Source: Schistocerca nitens (taxonomy: Eukaryota > Arthropoda > Insecta > Orthoptera > Acrididae). Taken from it: a stretch of 64,000 bases of DNA. The first letter of the stretch is position 1, and every line of letters begins with the position of its first letter. Where the stretch lies: contig NC_064616.1 in the NCBI RefSeq assembly GCF_023898315.1, positions 706,333,389 to 706,397,388 of the forward strand. The letters run 5' to 3'. The notes beneath the pieces were generated by a model that was given only the letters and a program-made list of their open reading frames with translations, searched no databases and was not told where the DNA came from. The position numbers and the translations under genes are program-made. Shown here piece after piece: positions 1 through 11,816 of the stretch.

Positions 1-339
1 TATGAGTAATGTTTCCTTAACCCACATTGATCCTTTGAACGAAGGTTAACCTCCTCCTTTCCCTTCTTTTATTATGTGTCCTCTATTCTTATCCACAGTA
101 CTTTTATACTGGTCTGCCTCTACCTCTGTCCCACCACATCCTACTCATTCCACATCAGTATTTCACTATACTTTCTTTGCCTAACCAAGTGTGATTTACC
201 TCTGCATGTGTATTTCTCCCCTGCTGTCACTCCCTTTTATTATGGCTCATCTCTCCAAATTGCTGCATGAGAATGTAGTTGTCTCTCACTCCCCTCCTCC
301 TCACTGTCTAGCTCTGTACATGTGTGTGTTTGTGTGTGT

Positions 340-377
340 GTGAGGGGAGGAGGGGGGGGGAGAGGGGGGGGGGGGGG
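340..377. repeat. GT/G-rich low-complexity tract
   Basis: A short GT run leads into purine-rich G tracts, including 9 G at 352-360 and 14 G at 364-377. It is simple-sequence DNA with potential to form G-quadruplexes. Nothing around it looks like a gene. Confidence 0.8.
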
Positions 378-641
378 AATGAACTACAGAGCTGGCCAAG
401 ATGACTGTCATCATGTTTATGCCCAGAAAATAGAGAGGAAGTAGTTACAACATAAATTCCAGTAGTCTTGCAATTGTACTGCTACACGCTACACATCAAT
501 ACAGAAAAAGCCCTCTATAGCACAACAATATAACTCACAGTCACTGTAACAGTGTAATGTGTATGAATCCATGTTTCATCTTAATAAACCACTGGGACCT
601 TTAATTCTGATGATACATTTCTTTCGCAAAAATCTAATGTA

Positions 642-908
642 CGAGGGTAATCCCAAAAGTAAGGTCTCCTATTTTTTTATAAGTACATAGACCTGTTCAT
701 AACTTTCTGAACAGCATGGTGGCAATCTGGTATGAGATGGGCATACAAAAACTGCCACAGCGTCTACAAAAATGTATAGACAGAAATGGTGATTATGTCA
801 AAAAATAGCTAAATGTTCAAGATGTAAACTGATGTAAACCACTGTAGAAATAAACAGGTCGATGTACTTATAAAAAAATAGGAGACCTTACTTTTCGGAT
901 TACCCTTG
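642..908. mobile_element. MITE with ~58-bp terminal inverted repeats
   Basis: The left end (642-697) and the right end (853-908) are near-perfect reverse complements. They begin CGAGGGTAATCCCAAAAGTA and its counterpart, and the element is flanked by TA at 640-641 and 909-910. At 267 bp it has no coding capacity. Its terminal sequence resembles a mariner-type transposon, so it is most likely an internally deleted non-autonomous derivative; that last point is inference. Confidence 0.85.
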
Positions 909-910
909 TA

Positions 911-2443
911 AAATGCATTTTCTGAAACTATGGTGTTGTTTGCGTATGATGGTTCATACATCCTGTACCTTTCAAAACTAAATTCTACACACATAACAAT
1001 TTCTCTCTCTTGCTAGCCTTGAAATCCAGTTATGTGTGATAAAAGCTATCAAATTTCCTCAAAGTTGGTATTTCTTTGTATTGTTTATAATGTCAGAGAA
1101 CTGCTGCCTCAGAACATATTATCAATACCACCAATGGGATGTTTATTGTGCACATTTTGCTTCTTTCTCTTTGAGATGGTTACTTGAATCCTTCTCCAAC
1201 CGACATTATCCTTCTTCTGCTGTAATTTGTACAGAATGTACTTAATAGACTTAATTTTGCTTGCATATTTTTTCACATTTCCTGACAGCACTGTGGCTCC
1301 ATTCTCCTTCTTATCCTCAATAAATTTGATCATAGTAACGGCAAGCCATTGTGACTGCCCATGAAGCCACTTTCTACCATAACTTTCCACTCTTGCAATG
1401 TGCAATATCAACATGTGTTACTCTGAACCAGAACAGTGTTGTGCCTAATCACATGACCCAGATAGTTCCTGCTGCAGCTGAGTCTATGGTTTGTTTTGTC
1501 ATGTAATACAGTGCTAAACCCCTTGTTATATGCCTGGCCATTGTATGATAATTGGTTAAGTTGCCTCATTTACTTGTTTGTAAGACAATGTGCCAGTTTA
1601 ATCTGGTTGTCACAATGTGCATAAATGATAGGCTACTCACTGTGATACTCTTAGATGCAGTATGAGAAACATGTCTAATTAATAATAGATTAAGAGTTGT
1701 AGTACAATACATGATTTTTTTAATGTTGATCCTAAGACATCCAGCAATATTTAGTTGGACTAAAATATATATTACAGAAATGCTGTAGTGATTGCGTTCC
1801 AATCCATATTTTCTGGTAGACCGAAGAGCATTATCAATGGAATGAAACTCAACACCTCCAGTTATAGGCATAATGGAGTGTTGAGTTCATCAGCACTTAC
1901 ATAATAGCACAGTGTAAAATGACACTACTGCATTACCCACAAATATCCATTTCTGTGTACTCATCTATATGACACAGACTGTACATTGCTGTACTATAGT
2001 TCATTTATATTGTACATCTTCATGTGATGCTACATACATCTACTATGATTAGGCATATTTTATATTGATCCTATTTTCTTAAATGTATATTCTTAACATA
2101 TGTACTGATGAGCATTCCAGTATTATTTGAGAAATAAATAATATATAATAATTTGAAACTACTGGTACCCCCACTGCATACTGGTAGCACAATATCATCA
2201 GCATTATCAGTGCAAAACTACTCTATTTTGTCATGTCATGTTATCAACTACCTATAGTTGAAATGGAGTGCTAGTTATAATTCAGTATTTAATTTTATCT
2301 TCTTTTCTCATTTTCAAAATCCTTCCACTTCCTTATCCTAAATAGCCTCTACCCACCAACCACCACAAAACACTCAAAATGAAGTAGTTTGTATCTGTGA
2401 AATGAAAGAGCTTACATTAGAATTAATTTATTAATTTTTTTAC
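911..2443. other. Intron/flank without recognisable features
   Basis: AT-rich unique-looking sequence downstream (in transcript sense) of the last projectin exon seen here. The next exon should encode the second half of the Ig domain begun at 2594-2444, but I do not find it between 1 and 2443, so it probably lies beyond the left edge. The open frames here are short and look non-coding. Confidence 0.6.
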
Positions 2444-2594
2444 CGTTCTTCTTTGTCTTCTACAATTTCCTTTGTATCAACTTCCCAACGTGCCACTGGT
2501 TCTGGCTCACCACCATACTTTATATCGTATTTTATAACTTGTCCTTTCCTTACAACAATGTTGGTTAATCCATCACCAATAATAAATGGTTTCA
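2444..2594 (-). CDS. bt: Projectin exon: first half of core-module Ig domain
   Basis: The exon encodes about 50 residues beginning VKPFIIGDGLTNIVV and containing YGGEPEPVARWEVD, which is the A to C strand region of a twitchin/projectin Ig domain with the conserved Trp. The acceptor (..TTTCAG) is at 2596-2595 and the donor GT at 2443-2442. It enters in phase 1 from the Fn3 exon at 6325 (G+TG gives Val) and leaves in phase 2 after Glu-Glu. The rest of the domain (the usual D-x-G-x-Y half) is not in the window. Together with the two preceding Fn3 domains it forms the first Fn3-Fn3-Ig core repeat. Confidence 0.93.
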
Positions 2595-4408
2595 CTGAAA
2601 AATACAGAAAATATATTATCTTTCCATTACTTTTGAAGTATCTTTAAAATGTTTAGCATACAAGTTGTTCATTGGTTTGTACCAAAAGTTTAAACCATGT
2701 TGTGCAGTAATGAATTTTTAAACAACAATACTCAATGAGAAAATGTTATAAGATACATTTTTACAAGAGAATGTCTGATAAAGTACACACTACAGCAACA
2801 CTGCAGAATGAGGAACATAGTTTTATGTTATCTCATAACTCACATTTGAATGATAGCTATGGTTCATTCGATAAAATATAATGTGATGGTCCAACCTGTT
2901 TCAATAGGTCAACTCGTTAATGTTTTCCAATATTAAGTTTAATTAGTACTATATATGAAATGATTTTAACATTGATATTAAACTTACAATCCCTCATTCT
3001 TCATCTGTGAGATGTAAAGAAATGGTACCTCATTAAGTTCAGCGTATTGATCATAGTCCATTACAAAGAAAAACATTGAAAAAATTTCGATTAATCTAAA
3101 AACTGTGTTCAAAATATATGTGTAGGGTGGCTGCATGGAGATGTTCTGCCATAGCAGATTAGTATTGTGTCAATGACTTCAAGTGCCCTCGGGAAAATTA
3201 TCTCATGATTTAAATAACAAGACCTCATTGACAACAGAATGCAAACATTATGCACAATGAATCAACCTTGCCACTTAGATAATGACACACAGCAGGTCCA
3301 TGATATTAAAGCACAACATTCATATGGATTCACAGCATTGATAATATATCTTCTTTCATAAAATTAGACTTAGTACACTATTAATGTTTTTTTAAGATCA
3401 TTTGTCTTTACCATAAATAGTCTCCCTACATGCAATATTGTGAATTATACAATGTTTTGACAAAGAGTATTTTTGTTTTTAAATTCATTGGAGCATCACA
3501 TGGCGAATAGCTTGTATGTGAAATTCTAGATACTGTGCACATGGGGAAACTGAAGAATAATTTAATGACATACAGTCAAAACATATGAATATATAATACA
3601 CATTGATGAAGAAAAGCTCACTACATTACAATCAAAGACACTGTTGTGAAGCATAATGAGCAAACTGATTGCAAACCACAGTTAACACCTTCCAATCATA
3701 ATTCACATGATAATTTTTGGGTTCTCAGGCTGACACCCATGGTTTAGATGTGCTACTGCCTTCCTGATGACTATATAATTGTGAAACCTTAGTGAGCAAC
3801 ACTAGTCAATATTTTTAGTTATCATATACCTGTGGAACCCATAATAATTCAATCCTTGTAACTCCTTCAACATTCACTTCTCAGTAGCCTTTCATGAAAC
3901 TATACAGTCACCCAGGTTTTCATATCACTTAAAAACAAAAAATACAGAAGACGAACTAATTCATTGCATTTACTATGCAAATCAGTTTTACTCAATGTAA
4001 CTTTGATTCACTGTACCATAAACCAGTCTTAATTTTTTAATGTTTGACCCATTTTTACAAATATAGCATATCTATAATACATAAGTGAACAACATCCAGT
4101 TATTAGATAAGATTTCATTTTATGAAACTGTGAATAAAGTCATATTACACAAGATTTCTTTGTTTTTAATTTTTTATTAATTTACTAAATAAAAGGGATG
4201 CACTTGTTATATGTATGTGGTGAGGTAAAGATAAATGATAAATGGTACTGCTTTGCCTCTCCCTCACCCTGACAACAGGTGGATCCTCCTCATCCTATGA
4301 CCTGAGTGATCAGCCGCCACCTCCCCACCCCTTTCTTCCAGTTTTCCCCAACCAATTCTCATTTTGTCGCTAAAGACAGAACATTTGAGTTGCAAAAGCT
4401 ACAATTAC
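2595..4408. other. Intron sequence, no features seen
   Basis: This is the right part of the intron between the exons at 6325-6502 and 2444-2594. It is AT-rich with no open frame of note, no recognised transposon and no strong simple repeat. Confidence 0.6.
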
Positions 4409-4410
4409 TA

Positions 4411-5832
4411 CACTCCTGGAAATTGAAATGAGAACACCGTGAATTCATTGTCCCAGGAAGGGGAAACTTTATTGACACATTCCTGGGGTCAGATACATCA
4501 CATGATCACACTGACAGAACCACAGGCACATAGACACAGGCAACAGAGCATGCACAATGTCGGCACTAGTACAGTGCATATCCATTTTTCGCAGCAATGC
4601 AGGCTGCTATTCTCCCATGGAGACGATCGTAGAGATGCTGGATGTAGTCCTGTGGAACGGCTTGCCATGCCATTTCCACCTGGCGCCTCAGTTGGACCAG
4701 CGTTCGTGCTGGACGTGCAGACCGTGTGAGACGACGCTTCATCCAGTCCCAAACATGCTCAATGGGGGACAGATCTGGAGATCTTGCTGGCCAGGGTAGT
4801 TGACTTACACCTTCTAGAGCACGTTGGGTGGCACGGGATACATGCGGACGTGCATTGTCCTGTTGGAACAGCAAGTTCCCTTGCCGGTCTAGGAATGGTA
4901 GAACGATGGGTTCGATGACGGTTTGGATGTACCGTGCACTGTTCAGTGTCCCCTCGACGATCACCAGTGGTGTACGGCCAGTGTAGGAGATCGCTCCCCA
5001 CACCATGATGCCGGGTGTTGGCCCTGTGTGCCTCGGTCGTATGCAGTCCTGATTGTGGCGCTCACCTGCACGCCGCCAAACACGCATACGACCATCACTG
5101 GCATCAAGGCAGAAGCGACTCTCATCGCTGAAGACGACACGTCTCCATTCGTCCCTCCATTCACGCCTGTTGCGACACCACTGGAGGTGGGCTGCACGAT
5201 GTTGGGGCGTGAGCGGAAGACGGCCTAACGGTGTGCGGGACCGTAGCCCAGGTTCATGGAGATGGTTGCGAATGGTCCTCGCCGATACCCCAGGAGCAAC
5301 AGTGTCCCTAATTTGCTGGGAAGTGGTGGTGCGGTCCCCTACGGCACTGCATAGGATCCTACGGTCTTGGCGTGCATCCGTGCGTCGCTGCGGTCCGGTC
5401 CCAGGTCGACGGGCACGTGCACCTTACGCCGACCACTGGCGACAACATCGATGTACTGTGGAGACCTCACGCCCCACGTGTTGAGCAATTCGGCGGTACG
5501 TCCACCCGGCCTCCCGCATGCCCACTATACGCCCTCGCTCAAAGTCCGTCAACTGCACATACGGTTCACGTCCACGCTGTCGCGGCATGCTACCAGTGTT
5601 AAAGACTGCGATGGAGCTCCGTATGCCACGGCAAACTGGCTGACACTGACGGCGGCAGTGCACAAATGCTGCGCAGCTAGCGCCATTCGACGGCCAACAC
5701 CGCGGTTCCTGGTGTGTCCGCTGTGCCGTGCGTGTGATCATTGCTTGTACAGCCCTCTCGCAGTGTCCGGAGCAAGTATGGTGGGTCTGACACACCGGTG
5801 TCAATGTGTTCTTTTTTCCATTTCCAGGAGTG
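4411..5832 (-). mobile_element. Tc1-like DNA transposon, nearly full length
   Basis: The 1,422-bp element is bounded by inverted ends starting CACTCCTGGAAAT (4411 onward, and the reverse complement up to 5832) and by TA target duplications at 4409-4410 and 5833-5834. It carries one transposase gene in antisense orientation to the + strand. It is noticeably GC-richer than the surrounding intron, which fits a fairly recent insertion. Confidence 0.93.
4566..5588 (-). pseudogene. Tc1-like transposase, one premature stop
   Basis: Reading from ATG at 5588 gives a frame the length of a 340-residue transposase, the usual Tc1 size. It is broken only by a TAA at 5426-5424, about 54 codons in. Visible parts in order are an N-terminal helix-turn-helix region (LTDFERGRIVGMREAG), a first catalytic Asp in VFSDESRF, a second Asp in FQQDNARPH and a Glu in SPDLSPIEHVWD, so the DDE triad is retained. 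I count 32 residues between the second Asp and the Glu. With a single nonsense codon the copy is young but presumably inactive; a sequencing error cannot be excluded. Confidence 0.92.
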
Positions 5833-6324
5833 TATTTCCTACTGTAAGTGTTCCTGTTAGCAGTACTAGGATTTTCACCACCTGAATATAAGTATTGGCC
5901 AGCCACTCAACCTCCATGTAATTTTAACAATTACATACTTTATTCTTAGTTAGGACTTGCAACATCAGTATAAAAAAGTCTTTTATACAGAATACTAGCT
6001 AAATTATTACAAGGGCAGTAGACAAGTTCAAACACAGCCTTAGCGCTGGATCTATTCCAAAATTTTTCAAGATTCATTAAGACAAACCATGAATACTGTG
6101 CACAATAATGGATAAACTGAAAGCTAAATCATCGTCCTTCCTGGCTTGCCTGGAGATTACTACTGCAATAGTTCACTTCATTTCTCCCTTTTTTTTCCCA
6201 CGAATTCAGTGTTTCACATTATTTCTGTGGTGGTACGTATTCAACATACATGAAATAACAATATCAGTTTTTAAAATTTGTATTCCAAATTTGAAATTGA
6301 TACCTTAACTTGAACCACACTCAC

Positions 6325-6502
6325 CAAATCTTGCCTTTGCTATAATTGGTTTTGTTGCATCACTAGGTTCTCCAGGTCCTGCCTTGTTAACTGCTCTAAT
6401 GCGGAACTCGTACTGTGTTCCTTCCTTCAGACCATCGATGGTAGCAGCAGTTATGTCACCATCCAGTACTTTTCCAGTTTGCCAGTCTTTTCCAAACTTT
6501 TC
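6325..6502 (-). CDS. bt: Projectin exon: second half of Fn3 domain 2
   Basis: The exon encodes the C-terminal half of the second fibronectin type III domain: [16 protein letters not shown], then [20 protein letters not shown], ending in the KARF linker to the following Ig. The Y-x-F-R-I/V-x-A-x-N motif of Fn3 strand F is clear. The acceptor AG is at 6504-6503 and the donor GT at 6324-6323. It enters in phase 0 from the exon at 9148 and leaves in phase 1. Confidence 0.95.
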
Positions 6503-6589
6503 CTATAGAAGGATACATAAATCAGCATATCATCAGCATAATTATGCATTAAAGTGCAGTTAAATAGGAGTTGAAATGCCGTGTCCTGA

Positions 6590-7110
6590 CAATGTTAAAT
6601 TTAGTGACTTGGATTCCCTGAATTTCAGGAACCACTGTAGCCATTGACATGAAACTTTTACAGGACCTTAACTGTATGTTCTGAGTCTACTGAACTACAA
6701 TAATTGCATTTCAGCCACTGCTTTTGGCGTACATTTTTTGTACGTTATCCTAAATAATTTTAATTATACAAAACACTGTGTTCTTCTTTTAGTTCAGTAG
6801 ACTCAGGATATGTATGTTGTTAGTCCCTGAAAATTTGAATACTCTACTCAAAGTGGTTTCTGAGATTTAGGGGAAAATGCAACAGCAAATGTAAACTTTC
6901 AGGAACGGTTTCTAAAGTTTCAAAAGACTGTAACTCACTTAATATATGCTTAATTTTTTATTTTTAGTCACTCGGAAGCACCCTGCCCTGTACTGTATAT
7001 CATCCTCTTGACTTTTTTGAAAGTTTTTTCTTCTTTTCTTCTTTCTGGACTCCTTAGTGGGCCACTGTGCTGCATACTCTACTTTATCAGTGTGAATCTT
7101 GTCCATCCGT
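6590..7110. repeat. Repeat-like intron segment beside a transposon-derived frame
   Basis: The segment contains a partly self-complementary stretch: TCTGAGTCTACTGAACTA near 6680 and TTAGTTCAGTAGACTCAGG near 6800. It runs into the degenerate coding fragment at 7111-7665. I take it to belong to the same old element, but its ends are not visible. Confidence 0.4.
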
Positions 7111-7665
7111 TCAAGTTCTCTGATGCTGTAGAACTTTCATCCTACCAATGTTGCCATCATTAAAAGCAATAACAGCATCACTGACCCCCCACTTTAGTGT
7201 CTTCATTCCAACAAAAACATTTTCTGGTAAGCAAGTCCATATAAGATTACTGAATGACTCATTGGGATTTTGAGTCTGGCCAAGCAGACACTTCTTCGAT
7301 AATTCAGGATTTGCCAGGTCTCTGTAAATAGGTTTTATGATATCCATGACTGCTGCTGCGATGGCATGTTTATGGCTATATGAACTGTTTGAGTACTGGG
7401 CATTGTGGTAATTGCACCATGAATTAGGTCCAGGAGGGCAAAGGTGGTGTACTGGTTTTTCATCAGTTGACAGTCTGTGGAAGAGGGTAGCCCATACTAC
7501 CTGCTTCATTTTCAACAAATTATTTCTAATGGCCGTGCCATAATACTGCTGTCACTCATCAATCATTTTGTCTGTCAGCCTGCCTCTTATGGTTTTACCA
7601 TCAGACAGTTTCTTGTCTCTCAAACTTTGTTTCAACATCTTCAACCTAGTGCCCATCCTCTTATG
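7111..7665 (-). pseudogene. Degenerate transposon-derived coding fragment
   Basis: On the minus strand a continuous Cys/His-containing stretch includes LSTDEKPVHHLCPPG, SWCNYHN, GQTQNPNESFSNLIW and VSDAVIAFNDGNIG. Upstream, in register, come LRDKKLSDGKTIRGRLTD and a stop codon near 7550. I recognise this as a protein fragment that recurs in many arthropod and cnidarian genomes in association with transposons, but I cannot name the family with confidence. No start codon or intact domain remains, and no splice link to projectin is apparent. Confidence 0.6.
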
Positions 7666-7954
7666 GACATGACCTTTATAACACAGCAATCCACAGCCTT
7701 CTATATAAAAAAATTACTGATTTTATTAGATCTTGAAGTAATGCACATAAAAATTTTAACTTTTTCAACCAGTGTAGATTATATTTAAAAAAAAAAAATA
7801 CTTCCCATGTGAGTTTATAAGTGACATATATATCATTTTATTCAGATAATAGCAAATTTTATAATGAGATAAAAATGCGAACAAAAATTTTTTTTTCCAT
7901 TCTAACCCCATTAAAGACATTAGATTAATAAAATGTAATTCAGCCAAAAAAATC

Positions 7955-8240
7955 ACAGAGCCAAATCTTGAGTACTGTTCATCAATCTGGGACCCTTACT
8001 GGATTAGATTAACAGACAACATAAAGAAGATCCAAAGAAGAGCAACAAGTTTCATCACAGGATCATGCAGTAAGCACAAGAGCATTATGGGGGTGTTCCA
8101 CAAGCTCCAGTGGCAGACACCATAAGAGAAATGTTGTATATCAACAGAGAACTTTACTGTTGAAATTCAGAGACGGTTGTAGAAGTGTCAGATGTAATCT
8201 TGAGAAGTAGTATCACACACTACTTCAACCTTTAATAAAT
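7955..8240 (+). mobile_element. LINE fragment (end of reverse transcriptase)
   Basis: The + strand reads LEYCSSIWDPYWIRL then IKKIQRRATSFITGS. This is the segment found near the C-terminal end of jockey/CR1-type non-LTR reverse transcriptases (Y-x-S-x-I-W-D-P followed by I-Q-x-R-A). It is short, with no catalytic domain, and decays after about 8120. Confidence 0.75.
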
Positions 8241-9147
8241 GCGCTCAGTAGGAACTGCTGCTTGCACAGATTAGACCAAGTGTCATCCCATTGTGTTTTA
8301 CACAAGCTCATAGTGGGCAGGTCTGACTGCCATGCTGTGCAAGAGTATTTGTGAACATTTATGTGAGGGTGTTGGATAAAATCAGAAGTGTGTCTATGGG
8401 CACAATATCTGAAGTTGAATGTGTACATCACCAGGCTGCAAAGTGACAGGGTGTGGAACATTGTTTTTAGGGCAGCTTCTAGCAATTATTTTATAATGGT
8501 GTAGATCAGGCTGTTCCAATTTGAGTGCTGCCATAGATAGCTGGGCACCCACAAGTGGCCAGGCACCTGTGGGCAGAGGTGGACAGGTGTGAACAAACAG
8601 CTGAAATGCAGGCATAGAACATGGTGGTGGATAGTGTATACTACCTGCACCTGCCTTTGGGTGAGTGACAGGCACTTGCAGGTGCCTGTGCCCCAAAGAG
8701 CAGCACTGGAAGAGCACGATATAGATTCTAGATTCATCTTGTTTGTACTACAGTTGCTGTGCATGGATCAATGATTCTTCATCTAAGATAGTACAAATCT
8801 GGTAATTTGATGACATCAGTAAATGAAATATCCTCAACTATATAGTTTAGTGTGGTGTATACACTGAAGAAAACTATTTGTACCTTACACTAATATGCAC
8901 ACCTCTACCTATCTCAGTTGAAAAGGAATAAATGTACAGAAAAGGAAATGAAAGTGATGATCATCTCTAACTTCACTGATAGAACGACTGGTACAAATAA
9001 CCCAGAGGACACATTTGTTAGCATGGCTTAGAGCATGTTTTTTAAATTTGTTTTTAAGATAAAAACAAATTGGACACAAAACACACACAGATGTTTTCAT
9101 GCAGTTATTTTCTTATGTACTGAAAATCATTGAAGCAATTATCATAC
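8241..9147. other. Intron with internal CAGGCACCTG-type repeats
   Basis: No gene is visible. Between about 8540 and 8700 the motif GGCACCTGTG/CAGGTGCCTGTG recurs in both orientations, giving a weak inverted arrangement. The rest is ordinary AT-rich intron. Confidence 0.4.
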
Positions 9148-9272
9148 TTTAAACTCAATAACATATCCAGTTATTGGAGCTCCACCATCATTTTCAGGTT
9201 TTGTCCACTTTAGATCAGCATGGTCTTTATCCCAGTCCACAACCTCCACATTGTTTGGTTTACTTGGCTCAT
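9148..9272 (-). CDS. bt: Projectin exon: first half of Fn3 domain 2
   Basis: The exon encodes DEPSKPNNVEVVDWDKDHAD, the conserved Trp in LKWTKP, and DGGAPITGYVIEFK, which are strands A to C' of a fibronectin type III domain. The acceptor AG is at 9274-9273 and the donor GT at 9147-9146. It is entered in phase 1 from 9369 (G+AT gives Asp) and left in phase 0. Together with 6325-6502 it makes one complete Fn3 domain. Confidence 0.95.
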
Positions 9273-9368
9273 CTGCAAATCAATAAATGTTGTTTATTGA
9301 GTAGGTAACGAATTTCACAAAAATAAAATGTTCAGAGAAGGCCCACTGCTCCGTTAAGAAGAACTTAC

Positions 9369-9536
9369 CCCATGGATCTTTTGCCAATACTGGTTTAGCA
9401 AAAAGTGCTGGTTCAGAAGAGCCCAGTTTGTTTACTGCTCGTATACGGAATTTATATTCTCTTTTGTGAACTAAGTCCTCACACTTAAAAACTGTGGGCT
9501 TGTCAGGTGTGATTTCAGCAACACTGTCCCAACCAC
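9369..9536 (-). CDS. bt: Projectin exon: second half of Fn3 domain 1
   Basis: The exon encodes GWDSVAEITPDKPTVFKCED, then [20 protein letters not shown], ending AKDPW. The Y-x-F-R-I-R-A-V-N motif marks Fn3 strand F. The acceptor AG is at 9538-9537 and the donor GT at 9368-9367. Its upstream intron (9537-10739) begins with GC instead of GT; the GC join is needed to keep the frame (AAAG + GT GGT TGG). Confidence 0.95.
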
Positions 9537-10739
9537 CTGGTAACAAATTCAAGACATATGTATATATGTTTAGTTTTTATACAAAGTAAGATAGTTTGAG
9601 CAAGATGCATATCATGAGAACTGCAGTACAGAAGAGGGCAGCTACTTAAAAATGGATGAAATTTTGTTAACAGCAGTAGCCCTAAATGAGTGATGGGAAA
9701 AACAACAAAGCATCAATACTATCTGTGCCAGTCATTTACTGAATTGAAGCAATTAAGACATCTCTTAATCATAAAATTAGACTGTTACTGCTCTGTATCT
9801 GTCTTCAATGGTTACATAGAGATGAAGGACAAGGAGAATGTAGAAATGATACAGAGAAACAAAATACCTGACCTGTGTACAGTTCAGATATCTTTGGGTA
9901 TTTAGTCATAGTGAATTTTGCAGTTCATTAACATGTTTCTCACTTTCATTAATTTCTTAACTTTCAAATAAACAAGCATGAATTACAGAAATTAACACTG
10001 TAAAAAAGGATTTTGTCACAACCTACACTCTCCACAGATTAGGCCATCTTTCTTACATTTAATGGGCTTTGGTTCAACTTTTGGTTGTCAATCTCTGATT
10101 TTTAGTCATTTATGAACACCTATGTATACAGGAATATTCTTTCTGCTCGCTACATAGTAACAGCAACTCTGTACATAGTAATCAGCATTTCAGACACAAT
10201 GTATTTCTGCTTCATTACATGTTCAAAGGAGACATGATTCATATTAAAAATGGATGGTGAAGTTGCACAGAAATAGCACTGGTACTGACATGAAACTTTC
10301 ATACCGCACTATATTCTGATATGCGAGATGCATCAATACAAAAAAGGACAAAAACAGACCAACAGAAAAATTTTGTTGCTGCCAAACCACAAAACTTTAA
10401 CATTCCACAAAGGTGTCAACAGTATTATTATAGTATGAGATTTAGGTGACTGCCAAAAGTACAGTATAAGTCTGGGAGATTTCTTCTGACAAAATATTCT
10501 TAAGGTACCCAGATATGAAGCATAGTTCTGTGGAGTGAAATGAAATCCTTCCAAATAATTTTGTACTGAAAAATACCTTCAAATTTAGAACGTGACTGTT
10601 TATGAAAAAGTAATAATAAATTTGGTCCTGTGAAATTTAGAAAAGTTCGTAGGGTTCAGTTTAATCTTAAAGTACGCTGGAATAATTACAAATTCATTTA
10701 TAAAGGAAAACCATATGTGACAAACTCACAGATACTTGC
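9537..10739 (-). other. bt: GC-AG intron of projectin
   Basis: This intron starts AAAG|GCAAGT (donor GC at 10739-10738) and ends ..TTACCAG (9538-9537). A nearby GT four bases inside would shift the frame and destroy the Fn3 domain, so the GC donor is favoured. No mobile element or other feature is recognised inside. Confidence 0.85.
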
Positions 10740-10880
10740 CTTTGACACTCATATCCAGGCGTTCAACAACGTAATGAACAAGGGGGGCTCCGCCATCATC
10801 AGCAGATGGTTTCCACTTAACAACACATGAATTCTGGAATATTTCAGTAACAGTTACATCCCTTGGCGGTGATGGAACAT
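10740..10880 (-). CDS. bt: Projectin exon: first half of Fn3 domain 1
   Basis: The exon encodes DVPSPPRDVTVTEIFQNSC, VVKWKPSADDGGAPLVHY and VVERLDMSVK, the N-terminal half of the first fibronectin type III domain after the Ig block. The acceptor AG is at 10882-10881. The donor is the non-canonical GC at 10739-10738. Phase 1 at both ends. This marks the switch from tandem Ig domains to Fn3-containing core modules. Confidence 0.95.
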
Positions 10881-11368
10881 CTGTAAAATAATAGGAAAAC
10901 AAATGTCGTAAGAATTATCTTCATTTACCTAATGTTAACTATACACAATAACAATGAATTATATAGATGTCTCAAATGTTCAGTTAAAAACTGCAGTAAC
11001 AAGAGGAAAAAATTACTGTTATTTCTAAAATTCATTCAACAACAAATCTGAGGAAATTAATGTTTCTTATTGCTAATGTCAGTTCAGCTGAAATGGTGAT
11101 TTCTTAACCAATGGGCAAACAGATTGTGCGCCAAAGGACTTTATATGCCACTGTCCAAGATTGCAGTTAAATATCTACTAAATGTTAGAAGACTTTATTA
11201 AATTTCTCAATGTTATAGCAGAGACAATAAAATACATATCTCAACATGGCAATAACTACACATTAAGCCCATTTTTGTAAGAAGAAATAGCCATAATATA
11301 TTATTTGTAAACTTAAAGAGCTTCAAGAGAGAATTAAAACTCCTTACAAAAAGAAAACTTTTCCTTAC

Positions 11369-11575
11369 CTTGCATATTGATCTTCACATTCTGCACAGCT
11401 TCTCCCTGAGAGTTCGAAATCTTTATCTGGTATGGGCCAGACAAATTTCTAGCTGGTTTCTTGATTTTATATATTATTTTGTCTTCAGCTACAACAACAT
11501 CCACATCCTTCAGAGGTAGAGGTTTACCATCCTTTAACAGTTTTGCTTCTATCTGTGACTGCCTTGTTCCTTCCA
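11369..11575 (-). CDS. bt: Projectin exon: second part of Ig 5 of the tandem block
   Basis: The exon encodes EGTRQSQIEAKLLKDGKPL, VVAEDKIIYKIKKPARNLSG and PYQIKISNSQGEAVQNVKIN. It completes an Ig-like domain in which the usual D-x-G-x-Y-x-C is replaced by L-S-G-P-Y-Q, with no cysteine. The acceptor AG is at 11577-11576 and the donor GT at 11368-11367. It is entered in phase 1 through a GC-AG intron (G+TG gives Val) and left in phase 1. Confidence 0.95.
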
Positions 11576-11770
11576 CTGGAAATGTTTTATAAACATTACT
11601 TTAACTAAAAAAGGCAAAAATCTAGTAGGAAAAATTGTGGTAGAATGTAAACAATTTAGGAGTATAGGAGAACACTCACCAAATAGCAGAAGCATTGAGT
11701 CATCGCCAAGCACACAAGAGACAAAGAAAACTTGCCAGTTTTCAGAATTCATCCTTTCTTGAGCTTGAGC

Positions 11771-11816
<46 letters not shown>

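Noticed and set aside
1..2443. Search for the missing second half of the Ig domain begun at 2594-2444.
   Set aside because: No D-x-G-x-Y-type exon with matching phase was found. It probably lies beyond the left edge.
5053..5885. Several long + strand open frames in the GC-rich block.
   Set aside because: They are antisense shadows of the Tc1-like transposase on the minus strand.
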